From: Pseudomonas sp. KU43P
GTDB taxonomy: Bacteria > Pseudomonadota > Gammaproteobacteria > Pseudomonadales > Pseudomonadaceae
Assembly: GCF_033095865.1 (NCBI RefSeq)
Contig: NZ_AP019365.1
Location: forward strand, 1,275,501-1,339,500
DNA: 64,000 nt
Direction of reading: 5' to 3'
Within the stretch, counting starts at the first letter, position 1; the number at the start of each line of letters is the position of its first letter. A program made the translations under genes and the position numbers. Below are positions 9,382 through 17,622 of this stretch, piece after piece. The notes beneath the pieces were generated by a model. That model was not told the DNA's origin. It searched no databases and was given only the letters and a program-made list of their open reading frames with translations.

Positions 9382-10191
9382 ATGAGCACAGAAGATCCAC
9401 GCTTTGCCGGCGTCGCCCGGCTTTACGGCGACGAAGGCCTGCAACGCTTGAGCCAGGCCCACGTGGCGGTCGTCGGTATCGGCGGGGTTGGCTCGTGGGC
9501 GGCCGAGGCTCTGGCGCGCAGTGGGGTAGGTGAAATCACCCTGTTCGACCTCGATGATGTCTGCGTCAGCAACACCAACCGCCAGGCCCATGCGCTGGAC
9601 GGCCAGGTCGGCCGACTCAAGGTCGAGGTGATGGCCGAGCGCCTGCGGGCGATCAACCCGGCGTGCACGGTGCATGCGGTGGCCGATTTCGTTACCCGCG
9701 ACACCATGGCCGAATACATTACCGAAAACCTCGATGCGGTCATCGACTGCATTGACAGCGTGATGGCCAAGGCGGCTCTGATCGCCTGGTGCCGGCGGCG
9801 CAAGATCGCCATCGTCACCACAGGCGGTGCGGGCGGGCAGATCGACCCGACGCAGATTCAGATCGGCGATCTCAACAAGACGTTCAATGACCCACTGGCG
9901 TCGCGGGTGCGTTCGACCTTGCGCCGTGACTACAACTTCTCGCGCAATGTCAGCCGTAACTACGGTGTGCCGTGCGTGTTTTCCAGTGAGCAGCTGCGTT
10001 ATCCCAAAGGGGATGGCAGCGTTTGCCTGCAGAAGAGCTTCGTTGGCGAAGGCGTGCGCCTGGACTGCGCGGGGGGCTTTGGCGCGGTGATGATGGTGAC
10101 CGCGACCTTTGGCATGGTCGCGGCGAGCAAGACCGTGGAGAAACTGGTTGCCGGTGCTCGTCGGCCGTCGGAGCGGGTGAAGGCTCAATAG
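9382..10191 (+). CDS. tcdA: tRNA threonylcarbamoyladenosine dehydratase (CsdL)
   Basis: TcdA uses ATP to cyclise t6A37 of tRNAs to ct6A. The product is 269 residues from the ATG at 9382; the upstream frame lacks similarity. It is an E1-like adenylating enzyme with the nucleotide-binding loop GIGGVGSWAAEALARSG near residue 30 and the FDLDDVCVSNTNRQ segment typical of the ThiF/MoeB fold. In E. coli it works with CsdA and CsdE as a sulfur-relay partner. Here csdE and csdA are adjacent but convergent rather than in one operon. The C-terminus has a short hydrophobic stretch, as in E. coli TcdA. Confidence 0.95.
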   Translation: MSTEDPRFAGVARLYGDEGLQRLSQAHVAVVGIGGVGSWAAEALARSGVGEITLFDLDDVCVSNTNRQAHALDGQVGRLKVEVMAERLRAINPACTVHAVADFVTRDTMAEYITENLDAVIDCIDSVMAKAALIAWCRRRKIAIVTTGGAGGQIDPTQIQIGDLNKTFNDPLASRVRSTLRRDYNFSRNVSRNYGVPCVFSSEQLRYPKGDGSVCLQKSFVGEGVRLDCAGGFGAVMMVTATFGMVAASKTVEKLVAGARRPSERVKAQ

Positions 10192-10211
10192 CCCTATCGC
10201 CTGGCCATCCC

Positions 10212-10335
10212 GGTGGGAGCGGGCTTGCCGGCGATGAGGCCAGTGCAGGCAGAAGCGGGCAGCTGATGATCCCAGGCATGACAGTCGCCTCGGGCTGGCA
10301 GTCAGGGCCCTATCGCCGGCAAGCCGGCTCCCACA
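10212..10335. repeat. REP doublet with a long spacer
   Basis: An inverted pair: left unit at 10212-10241 (TGGGAGCGGGCTTGCCGG core) and right unit at 10311-10335 (ATCGCCGGCAAGCCGGCTCC). It separates the convergent genes tcdA and csdE, where a bidirectional transcription barrier would be useful. Confidence 0.8.
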
Positions 10336-10362
10336 GGGTAAGGGGGGGCACCGGCTGGAGCG

Positions 10363-10776
10363 TCACTGCAGATGTCGAGTTAATTCGGCCATACGCTGCA
10401 ATACGGCATGCAGCCCGTTGCTTCGCGAGGGTGATAGCTGGCGTTCCAGCCCAAGCTGGGTAAACCAGTCCTGTAGATCCAGCCCAGCCAGTTCAATGCT
10501 GGACAACCCCTGCACTCTTACCAACAGCAACGCCAGCAATCCGCGCAACAGCCGCGCATCACTGCTGGCCTTGAACCGCCATTGGCCTTCGCGCTGCTCA
10601 GCTACCAACCACACCAGGCTTTCACAGCCATGCACGCGATTGTCTTCGGACCTTTCTGCATCGCTGAGCGGCTCCAGGGTATCGCCCATCTGCATCAGCA
10701 GCCGCGCACGTTGTTCCCAGCCGCGGGCTGCCTCGAAACGAGACAGTGCTTCAAGGGCCTCTGCTGGCAAACTCAT
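10363..10776 (-). CDS. csdE: Sulfur acceptor protein CsdE (SufE family)
   Basis: A 137-residue SufE-fold protein that accepts persulfide sulfur from a cysteine desulfurase. The acceptor Cys lies in VHGCESLVW at about residue 51, the conserved position. The start overlaps the csdA stop by four bases (ATGA), which argues that it serves CsdA rather than SufS/IscS. The rest of the SufE pattern is present (GDTLEPL, SDARLLRGLLALLLVRVQG). Confidence 0.93.
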   Translation of the reverse strand: MSLPAEALEALSRFEAARGWEQRARLLMQMGDTLEPLSDAERSEDNRVHGCESLVWLVAEQREGQWRFKASSDARLLRGLLALLLVRVQGLSSIELAGLDLQDWFTQLGLERQLSPSRSNGLHAVLQRMAELTRHLQ

Positions 10777-11978
10777 CGCAGCAGCTCCAGGCCCTGATCG
10801 AGCGCCTCGAAGAACCGCTGCAGGTCATCGCTGTCGTTATACAGCGCCAGCGACACGCGGATCGCCCCTTCCAGCCCCAGGCCCTTGAGCAGCGGCATGG
10901 CACAGTGATGCCCCGCACGCACGGCAATACCTTGTTCGGTCAACAGGTGCGCGATATCCGCGTTGTGCACGCCCTCGATGACAAAACTGGCCAGGGCGCT
11001 TTGCGGTGTACCAAGCACATGCACACCCTCGCGGTCTGCCAGCCCGCGCAGCAGCGCTTGATGCAGGTGTGCTTCGTGGGCCTCTACGGCCGGGGCGTCC
11101 AGGCAGGCCAGGTAGTCGAGAGTCGCGCCCAGGCCGATCACGCCGGCAATCGCTGGGGTGCCAGCCTCGAAGCCCAGCGGTGCCGGGCGGAAGCTGGCGC
11201 TCTGGTAGTCGGCCAGTTGCACCATCTCACCGCCGAACTGCCAGTGACGCAAAAGCTCCAGCGCCTGGCTGCGGCCATACAGCACGCCGACACCATCGGG
11301 CCCGTACAGCTTGTGGCTGGAGAACACATAGAAGTCGCAGCCCAGTTGCTGCACATCATGACGGCCATGTACCACGCCCTGGGCACCATCGACCACGGTC
11401 AGCGCACCCTGGGCGCGGGCATGTGCCAGCAACGGGGGCAATGGCTGCCAGGTACCCAGCACATTGGACAGCTGGCTGAGCGCAACCAGCCGAGTGCGTG
11501 GGCCGATCAATTGCAGCGCTTGCTCCAGGTCGATACGGCCATGGGCGTCCAGCGGCAGCACCACCAGGCGCAAGCCGCGACGCCGGGCCAGTTGCTGCCA
11601 GGGCAGCAGGTTGGCGTGGTGCTCCAGGGCGCTGATGGCGATTTCGTCGCCCGCCTCGAAGCGGTGTTCCAAGCCAAAGGCCAACAGGTTCAGGGCCGAG
11701 GTGGCGCCGTGGGTGAAAACGATCTGCTGCGACTGCTGCGCATTGAGCCAGGCGGCAACCTTGTCGCGGCTGGTTTCGAACGCCTGGGTCGCCAGGGCAC
11801 CCGGCAAGTGCTGGGCACGGTGCACGTTGGCCGCGCCATGGCCGTAGTAATGGCTCAGGGCATGGAGCAAGGCCTGGGGCTTCTGGGTGGTGGCGGCGCT
11901 GTCCAGGTAGGTCTGGTGCTGCCGTTGCAGGGCGGCGATGGCGGGGAAGTCGGCACGCCAGGGGGAGGGCTGGAACAT
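10773..11978 (-). CDS. csdA: Cysteine desulfurase CsdA
   Basis: A PLP-dependent class V aminotransferase fold protein that removes sulfur from cysteine as a persulfide. The PLP lysine is in VFSSHKLYGPDGVGVLYG. The active-site cysteine loop is visible as RAGHHCAMP. The ATG at 11978 gives 401 residues; a GTG two codons upstream (11984) is possible and neither has a strong Shine-Dalgarno. It forms an overlapping pair with csdE. Known roles in E. coli include quinolinate synthase maturation and, through TcdA, tRNA modification. Confidence 0.94.
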   Translation of the reverse strand: MFQPSPWRADFPAIAALQRQHQTYLDSAATTQKPQALLHALSHYYGHGAANVHRAQHLPGALATQAFETSRDKVAAWLNAQQSQQIVFTHGATSALNLLAFGLEHRFEAGDEIAISALEHHANLLPWQQLARRRGLRLVVLPLDAHGRIDLEQALQLIGPRTRLVALSQLSNVLGTWQPLPPLLAHARAQGALTVVDGAQGVVHGRHDVQQLGCDFYVFSSHKLYGPDGVGVLYGRSQALELLRHWQFGGEMVQLADYQSASFRPAPLGFEAGTPAIAGVIGLGATLDYLACLDAPAVEAHEAHLHQALLRGLADREGVHVLGTPQSALASFVIEGVHNADIAHLLTEQGIAVRAGHHCAMPLLKGLGLEGAIRVSLALYNDSDDLQRFFEALDQGLELLR

Positions 11979-11996
11979 GATCACGGGGCCTGGAAT

Positions 11997-12032
11997 GAAA
12001 ATCGGGTCTGGCGTGAGTGCGCCAGACCCGAT
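11997..12032 (-). terminator. Rho-independent terminator of dapD
   Basis: A perfect 13-bp stem (12001-12013 with 12020-12032) and a 6-nt loop. On the minus strand it is followed by TTTTC, so it terminates leftward transcription from dapD before csdA. Confidence 0.8.
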
Positions 12033-12060
12033 CTTAACACTTCGAACCCGCAGGGAGTTC

Positions 12061-13095
12061 TCAGTTGTGGGCGTGCAGCGCCTCGTTCAGCTCGATCGCC
12101 GACTTGTGCGTCTTGCACTCGACGGCGCCGTTGAGCGAGTTGCGGCGGAACAGCAGGTCGGTCTGGCCGGCCAGGTCACGGGCCTTGACCACCTTGACCA
12201 GCTCGTTGTTCTCGTCGAGCAGGTTCACTTTGGTGCCGGCGGTGATGTACAGGCCAGCTTCGACGGTGTTGCGATCGCCCAGCGGGATGCCGATACCGGC
12301 GTTGGCGCCGATCAGGCAGCCTTCGCCGACCTTGATGACGATGTTGCCGCCACCGGACAGGGTGCCCATGGTCGAGCAGCCGCCGCCCAGGTCCGAACCC
12401 TTGCCGACGAATACGCCAGCCGAGACGCGGCCTTCGATCATGCCTGGGCCTTCGGTGCCGGCGTTAAAGTTGACGAAGCCTTCGTGCATGATGGTGGTGC
12501 CTTCGCCGATGTAGGCACCCAGGCGCACACGGGCGGTGTCGGCGATACGCACGCCGGCCGGGACAACGTAGTCGGTCATCTTCGGGAACTTGTCCACCGA
12601 GAATACCTCCAGCAGCTCGCCCTTCAGGCGTGCTTCCAGTTGCAGCTCGGCCAGTTCGCTCAGGTCGACGGCGCCCTGGTTGGTCCAGGCCACGTTCGGC
12701 AGCAGCGGGAAGATGCCAGCCAGGCTCAGGCCGTGTGGCTTGACCAGGCGGTGCGACAGCAGGTGCAGCTTGAGGTAGGCCTCCGGGGTGGAGGTCAGGG
12801 CTGCGTCTTCGGCCAGCAGGGTGGCGACCAGTGGCTTGTGGCTTTCGGCCAGGCGGGTCAGCAGGGCGGCCTGGGCGGCATCGACGCCTTTCAGGGCTTC
12901 GGCCAGCTGGGCGGCTTGGGCATTGCTGAAGGCGATGGCCTGGTTGCCACCTTGGTAACTCAGGATCGGGGCTACAGCGGCAACCAGCTCGGCGCTCGGG
13001 TTGAGCAGCGGTTGTGCGTAGAAGACTTCAAGCCAGGTGCCCTGGCGGTTCTGGGAGCCGACGCCGAAGGCCAGGCTGAACAGGGAATTGGACAT
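12061..13095 (-). CDS. dapD: Tetrahydrodipicolinate N-succinyltransferase
   Basis: DapD transfers succinyl from succinyl-CoA to tetrahydrodipicolinate, the committed step of the succinylase branch toward diaminopimelate. At 344 residues it is the long form found in Pseudomonas. The C-terminal half shows the left-handed beta-helix hexapeptide pattern (IGEGTTIMHEGFVNFNAG, VFVGKGSDLGGG, IGANAGIGIPLGD). The N-terminal domain carries SFGVGSQN-like sequence and long helices. It acts in the same pathway as dapE and dapC nearby. Confidence 0.97.
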   Translation of the reverse strand: MSNSLFSLAFGVGSQNRQGTWLEVFYAQPLLNPSAELVAAVAPILSYQGGNQAIAFSNAQAAQLAEALKGVDAAQAALLTRLAESHKPLVATLLAEDAALTSTPEAYLKLHLLSHRLVKPHGLSLAGIFPLLPNVAWTNQGAVDLSELAELQLEARLKGELLEVFSVDKFPKMTDYVVPAGVRIADTARVRLGAYIGEGTTIMHEGFVNFNAGTEGPGMIEGRVSAGVFVGKGSDLGGGCSTMGTLSGGGNIVIKVGEGCLIGANAGIGIPLGDRNTVEAGLYITAGTKVNLLDENNELVKVVKARDLAGQTDLLFRRNSLNGAVECKTHKSAIELNEALHAHN

Positions 13096-13126
13096 GTGAT
13101 TACCTCGTGCGAAATAGGGTAGGGGC

Positions 13127-13474
13127 TCAGGCCAGCGCGGCGGCGTAAAGATCGGGCTTGAACCCGACCAGCGTGCGCTCGCCCAGGTCGAGCACCGGGC
13201 GCTTGATCATCGACGGCTGGGCCAGCATCAGTTCCACGGCCTTGGCCTGGTCGAGGTCGGCCTTGCTGGCGTCGTCGAGCTTGCGGAAGGTGGTGCCGGC
13301 ACGGTTCAGGATGACTTCCCAGCCGTGCTCGTCGCACCAGCGGTTCAGGCTGTCGCGGTCGATGCCTTGAGTCTTGTAGTCATGGAATTCGTAGGCGATG
13401 GCCTGGTCTTCGAGCCAGGTGCGCGCTTTTTTCATGGTGTCACAGGCTTTTATGCCGTAGAGCGTATGGGTCAT
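13127..13474 (-). CDS. ArsC/Spx-family reductase-like protein
   Basis: About 115 residues of thioredoxin-like ArsC fold. The N-terminal YGIKACDTMKKARTWL contains the conserved single Cys, and the body has HDYKTQGID and NRAGTTFRKLD, which match the YffB subfamily rather than plasmid arsenate reductases. YffB-type proteins bind glutathione, and real arsenate reduction is not established for them. Starts at 13474 or 13483 are both possible, and neither has a strong Shine-Dalgarno. The gene lies 31 nt upstream of dapD on the same strand and may be cotranscribed with it. Confidence 0.88.
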   Translation of the reverse strand: MTHTLYGIKACDTMKKARTWLEDQAIAYEFHDYKTQGIDRDSLNRWCDEHGWEVILNRAGTTFRKLDDASKADLDQAKAVELMLAQPSMIKRPVLDLGERTLVGFKPDLYAAALA

Positions 13475-13869
13475 TGTGTGCATTGGGGTCAAAAGTTTCC
13501 CCAATCTCTCCCTGTCTGATAGTCAGTCGCGGGATTATGCGGGATCGATTCTTTCGGCGCCACGGGTGTGGGGCACAGATTGCTCTGCTTGGGATTCGCC
13601 ATGTTTCGCACATCGAGACCCGCCCTCGCGGCGCATCGCGGATAAATCCGCTTCAGCATTTGTTGCAACGTGGCGTTGCCTGTCGGCGCAGGGTTGTCAG
13701 CCTTCGGCTCCTGCCGAAATCCGAGGTCAGTATCATTGTGTTACACATTGATTCTTCACCTGCGACTATCGTGCAGCGGTCGCATTTCCCATCACACCGC
13801 TAACATATTGTTTCAATGGCGATGTTTCGCCCGGTTGTAGTTTTTGGTTCACAAAGGAAGCTTTCACGG
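13475..13869. other. Intergenic region with a degenerate REP and no gene seen
   Basis: 395 nt between the divergent ArsC-like gene and the antiporter. A REP-like palindrome (GCGGATAAATCCGC) lies near 13640-13655. Short frames exist on the plus strand, but none has a Shine-Dalgarno or family similarity. An AAGGAAG ribosome site at the right end serves the antiporter ATG at 13870. No tRNA is visible. Confidence 0.6.
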
Positions 13870-15516
13870 ATGCAGTCCGCCTATACCGTCCTCATCCTGC
13901 TGACGCTGGTAAGCCTGTCGAAACTGGTCGGGCGGGTCATTCCGCTGCCCTTGCCGCTGGTGCAGATCGGTGCCGGTGCCTTGCTGGCATGGCCAACCCT
14001 TGGCCTGCATGTTGCCCTGGATCCTGAGCTGTTCCTCTTTTTGTTCCTGCCGCCGCTGTTGTTCGCCGACGGCTGGCGCATGCCTAAGCGCGAGCTGTGG
14101 CGCATCCGTGGTCCGGTCGTGGCGTTGGCCGTGGGGCTGGTGCTGTTCACCGTGGTGGGAGCGGGCTATTTCATTCACTGGCTGCTGCCGACCATCCCTC
14201 TGCCGGTGGCCTTCGCACTGGCAGCAGTGCTTTCGCCGACCGATGCGGTGGCGGTGTCTGCCATCACCCAGGACCGTTTGCCGACGCCGCTGATGCACAT
14301 GCTGCAGGGCGAGGCGTTGATGAACGACGCCTCGGGCCTGGTGACCTTCAAGTTCGCCCTGGCTGCGGCGATCACCGGGGCCTTCTCGCTGGCCGACGCC
14401 AGCTTCAATTTCGTCCTGGTCGCCCTGGGCGGCCTGGCGGTGGGGGTGGCCTTGAGCTGGCTGATCGGCCGCCTGCGCGCCTGGATGATCGCCCGCGGCT
14501 GGGATGACCCGGCCACCCATGTGGTGTTCATGTTGCTGCTGCCGTTTGCCGCTTATGTGCTGGCGGAGCGGCTGGGTGTTTCCGGCATCCTCTCGGCGGT
14601 GGCGGCCGGCATGATGCAGAGCTGGCTCGACCTGCTGCCGCGTCAAACCAGCACTCGCCTGCTCAATCGCAGCGTCTGGTCGCTGCTGGAGTTTGCGTTC
14701 AACGGCCTGATCTTCCTGCTCCTGGGGCTGCAACTGCCGGATATCATCAAGGCGGTGGTCAGCCATGAAGCCACAGTGTGGCCGACCCTGGCCTGGCGTT
14801 GCCTGGATGTGCTGGCGATCTTCGCAGCGCTTATCCTGCTGCGCTTCATCTGGGTACAGAGTATCTGGCGTGCAATCGGCGTGGTCCGCCGGTGGCGGGG
14901 CAAACCGGCCCTGGTGCTGATGCCCACGGCCCGCTCGTGCTGGTTGCTGACCTTGGGTGGCGTGCGCGGGGCGGTGACCTTGGCCGGTGTGATGTCGGTG
15001 CCGCTGTTGATCAGTGCGGGCACGGCGTTTCCCGAGCGGGACTTGCTGATCTTCATTGCCGCCGGCGTCATTCTGCTGTCGCTGATCAGTGCCTGCATCG
15101 CGCTGCCGTTCCTGCTGCGCGGCGTGACCAGAACCCCCGATGAGCGGTTGCATCAGGAAGTGCTGGAAGCTTGGCGGCGTACGGTGGAGGCGGCGATTCA
15201 TGCCCTGGAGGCCGAAGAGGTGATTGACGCCAGTGCACCCCAGGATGCGGCGCAGGCGACGATGGCCACCGAACTCAAGGCCAGGTTGATGGCCGAGTAC
15301 CGGGACGAACTCGACAGTTACAACGACACGGCTGAGGCGAGGGCGCTGGCCGAGCAGATGGACTTGCTGGAGCGGCGTTTGCGCCTACGGGCGCTGAGGG
15401 CGCAGCGTTTGGAGTTGTACAATCTGCACCGTCAGCACCTGGTAGGCGACGAAGTTGTGCGTCAGGTGTTGGGAGAGCTGGACTTGAGCGAAGCAAATCT
15501 GGGCTCGGTCAGGTAG
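13870..15516 (+). CDS. CPA1-family Na+/H+ antiporter
   Basis: A 548-residue membrane protein with about twelve hydrophobic helices in the first 415 residues, then a hydrophilic helical tail rich in Glu and Arg. Ion-transport motifs of the NhaP/NHE class are visible: LSPTDAVAVSAI and GEALMNDASGLV, the latter containing the ND pair that binds the cation. The start at 13870 follows an AAGGAAG site; the frame is open further upstream without a signal. It would exchange Na+ (or K+) for protons across the inner membrane. It is convergent with the metalloprotease, with only five bases between the stop codons. Confidence 0.92.
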   Translation: MQSAYTVLILLTLVSLSKLVGRVIPLPLPLVQIGAGALLAWPTLGLHVALDPELFLFLFLPPLLFADGWRMPKRELWRIRGPVVALAVGLVLFTVVGAGYFIHWLLPTIPLPVAFALAAVLSPTDAVAVSAITQDRLPTPLMHMLQGEALMNDASGLVTFKFALAAAITGAFSLADASFNFVLVALGGLAVGVALSWLIGRLRAWMIARGWDDPATHVVFMLLLPFAAYVLAERLGVSGILSAVAAGMMQSWLDLLPRQTSTRLLNRSVWSLLEFAFNGLIFLLLGLQLPDIIKAVVSHEATVWPTLAWRCLDVLAIFAALILLRFIWVQSIWRAIGVVRRWRGKPALVLMPTARSCWLLTLGGVRGAVTLAGVMSVPLLISAGTAFPERDLLIFIAAGVILLSLISACIALPFLLRGVTRTPDERLHQEVLEAWRRTVEAAIHALEAEEVIDASAPQDAAQATMATELKARLMAEYRDELDSYNDTAEARALAEQMDLLERRLRLRALRAQRLELYNLHRQHLVGDEVVRQVLGELDLSEANLGSVR

Positions 15517-15521
15517 GGCGG

Positions 15522-16250
15522 TCAGCCATGCGGGTACGCCAGACGCATGAACTCAAGGTCTTTCTCGCTGAGTTCGTGGTTGATGCCGATTTCTTCGCCC
15601 CAGGTCCAGGCCTTCGGCACCGAGTAATGCATGATTGAGGTAGGGTCGTAGGCGGTTTTGATCATGTCCTCGGTGCGTTTGTTGAAAAAGTTGTGGTCAA
15701 TTTCATGGTCTGACCAACCGAGCATTTCGTGGTACAGGCGCAAAGCAGGTTCATTCCACGGGATGTTTGCTTCGGGGTGCTGATGCTCGTGATCCATTCC
15801 CAGTGCGTGGCCAAATTCATGGAGAACTATGGCCTGGAAGTCTTTGTGGTCTGGCTTGACGTTCAGCACCATGGAGGCCTCGGTAGGGGCGAGTGAATCG
15901 GTACCGATAGCGCTTTCGCTATACAAGGATTGAGTTTCGGTCAGTATTCTGATCTGTGCCCTCAGGTCATTGTTTTCGGCCAGGTCGAACTCGATATTGG
16001 CTTCTGACAGGTCCGTCCATTGGCTGGCCAGTTCGAAAATCGCCATTTTGAGGTTTCGGTCTGGGGCGCCGACAAACGAAATCCAAAGCGTTCTGCCGGG
16101 TTGCCAAAGGCACCTGGAACCCGCGACTCCACGCTTACCATGACCTCCAGTGGAGGCAGTAGCGTTGCGTGGGTTTTCATTAATAGCCAGTTCATAGGAC
16201 AGTTGTGGGTCTATCTGGCGGTGGCAGCGGTGATAGTGAGGCAGGTCCAT
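15522..16250 (-). CDS. Astacin-like (M12A) zinc metalloprotease
   Basis: A 242-residue metzincin. The zinc motif is HEFGHALGMDH with H144, H148 and H154 as ligands and E145 as catalytic base. The Met-turn SIMHY lies at 205-209, with the Tyr of the astacin type. The N-terminal part (TLWISFVGAP to FELASQWTDLSEANIEF) resembles the upper domain of bacterial M12 peptidases. No signal peptide is visible, and no inhibitor or secretion gene is adjacent, so export, if any, is by an unknown route. Its codons are less GC-biased than its neighbours', which suggests later acquisition. The substrate is unknown. Confidence 0.82.
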   Translation of the reverse strand: MDLPHYHRCHRQIDPQLSYELAINENPRNATASTGGHGKRGVAGSRCLWQPGRTLWISFVGAPDRNLKMAIFELASQWTDLSEANIEFDLAENNDLRAQIRILTETQSLYSESAIGTDSLAPTEASMVLNVKPDHKDFQAIVLHEFGHALGMDHEHQHPEANIPWNEPALRLYHEMLGWSDHEIDHNFFNKRTEDMIKTAYDPTSIMHYSVPKAWTWGEEIGINHELSEKDLEFMRLAYPHG

Positions 16251-16346
16251 CGAGATTCTCCAGCTCGAATAAAGGAAGCTGAGTCTCGCAAGTGGTGGGT
16301 TTATGCGGTGCTGAATAAGTACAACGCAACCACGTTTTCTATCCGG

Positions 16347-16373
16347 GACACCTGCCTGCTCAAGGCAGGTGTC
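16347..16373. other. Perfect hairpin downstream of dapC
   Basis: A 10-bp perfect stem (GACACCTGCC with GGCAGGTGTC) and a 7-nt loop, between dapC and the metalloprotease. Neither strand has a T-run beside it, so it is either a Rho-assisted stop or an mRNA-end stabiliser for dapC. Confidence 0.45.
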
Positions 16374-16398
16374 GCCTCCTTGTCCGCCCCTTTGCCTG

Positions 16399-17592
16399 TC
16401 AGCGGCTCAGGAATTCGCGAATCCGCCCGGCGGCCTCGATACATTCGGCCAATGGCGCAACCAGTGCCATGCGCACTCGCCCTGCACCTGGATTGACCCC
16501 ATCCACTTCGCGGGACAAGTACGAACCGGGCACCACGGTCACGTGCTGTGCTTCGAACAGATCCCTTGTGAAGTCAGCATCACAACCTGGCACCTTGGCC
16601 CACAGGTAGAAGCTGCCGTCCGGTCGCTGCACGTCCATTACCGGCTGCAGGATGTCCAGCACGGCGTCGTACTTGGCCCGGTACTGGTCGCGGTTGGCCC
16701 GCACATGGGCTTCGTCCTGCCAGGCAGCGACGCTGGCCAGCTGGGTTTGCACCGGCATCGCGCAGCCGTGGTAGGTGCGGTACAGCAGGAACGGCTTGAT
16801 GATCTCGGCGTCACCGGCGACGAAGCCTGAACGCAGGCCTGGCAGGTTGGAGCGCTTGGACAGGCTGTGGAACACCACGCAACGCTTGAAGTCGCTGCGC
16901 CCCAGCTCCGCGCAAGCACTCAGCAGGCCCGGTGGTGGCGCGTCTTCGTCGAAGTACAGCTCGCTGTAGCACTCATCGGCGGCGATCACGAAGTCATGCT
17001 CGTCGGCCAGCGCGATCAGCTTTTTCAGGGTGTCCATCGGCACCAGCGCACCGGTGGGGTTGCCCGGCGAGCACAAGAACAGGATCTGGCAGCGCTGCCA
17101 GACGTCGGCCGGCACCGCATCGAAGTCGGGGTTGAAACCATTGCTTTCCAGGCACGGCAGGTAGTGCGGCGTGGCGCCGGCGAGCAGGGCCGCGCCTTCG
17201 TAGATCTGGTAGAAGGGATTGGGGCTTACCACAAGGCCATCATCGGCACGGTTGACCACGGCCTGGGTGAAGGCGAACAGGGCTTCACGGGTACCGTTGA
17301 CCGGCAGGATATGGCGGTCTGCATCCAGCCAGCCAGCAGGTACGCCGAAGCGGCGCTCGCACCACTGGCCGATGGCCTGGCGCAAGGCCGGTAGGCCCAG
17401 GGTGCTGGGGTATACGGCGAGCTTGTCGAGGTTGTCAGCCATGGCCTTTGCGACGAAGGCCGGCGATTCGTGCTTCGGTTCCCCGATCGACAGGGCGATG
17501 GCGCGTTTGTCTGCCGCCGGCTTCACGCTGCCCAGCAGGGCGCGGAGTTTCTCGAACGGGTAGGGCTGGAGCTGGGTCAAGGCGTGGTTCAT
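16399..17592 (-). CDS. dapC: Succinyldiaminopimelate transaminase
   Basis: A 397-residue class I PLP aminotransferase that makes N-succinyl-LL-diaminopimelate from the keto acid. Motifs visible are NPFYQIYEGAALLAG, the SPGNPTG block, ADECYSELYF, and the PLP lysine in HSLSKRSNLPGLRSGF. The Pseudomonas dapC-glnD neighbourhood separates it from the arginine-pathway ArgD, which shares this activity in other bacteria. It lies 30 nt after glnD on the same strand and is probably cotranscribed with it. Confidence 0.95.
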   Translation of the reverse strand: MNHALTQLQPYPFEKLRALLGSVKPAADKRAIALSIGEPKHESPAFVAKAMADNLDKLAVYPSTLGLPALRQAIGQWCERRFGVPAGWLDADRHILPVNGTREALFAFTQAVVNRADDGLVVSPNPFYQIYEGAALLAGATPHYLPCLESNGFNPDFDAVPADVWQRCQILFLCSPGNPTGALVPMDTLKKLIALADEHDFVIAADECYSELYFDEDAPPPGLLSACAELGRSDFKRCVVFHSLSKRSNLPGLRSGFVAGDAEIIKPFLLYRTYHGCAMPVQTQLASVAAWQDEAHVRANRDQYRAKYDAVLDILQPVMDVQRPDGSFYLWAKVPGCDADFTRDLFEAQHVTVVPGSYLSREVDGVNPGAGRVRMALVAPLAECIEAAGRIREFLSR

Positions 17593-17622
17593 CGGCGCAA
17601 GGTCTCGTCAATCGTCTAATCG

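Noticed and set aside
13476..13751. A 91-residue plus-strand frame in the arsC-antiporter gap
   Set aside because: No ribosome site, contains REP-like sequence and has no similarity.
16020..16496. A 158-residue plus-strand frame opposite the metalloprotease
   Set aside because: It runs antisense to a gene with clear catalytic motifs and through a hairpin into dapC.
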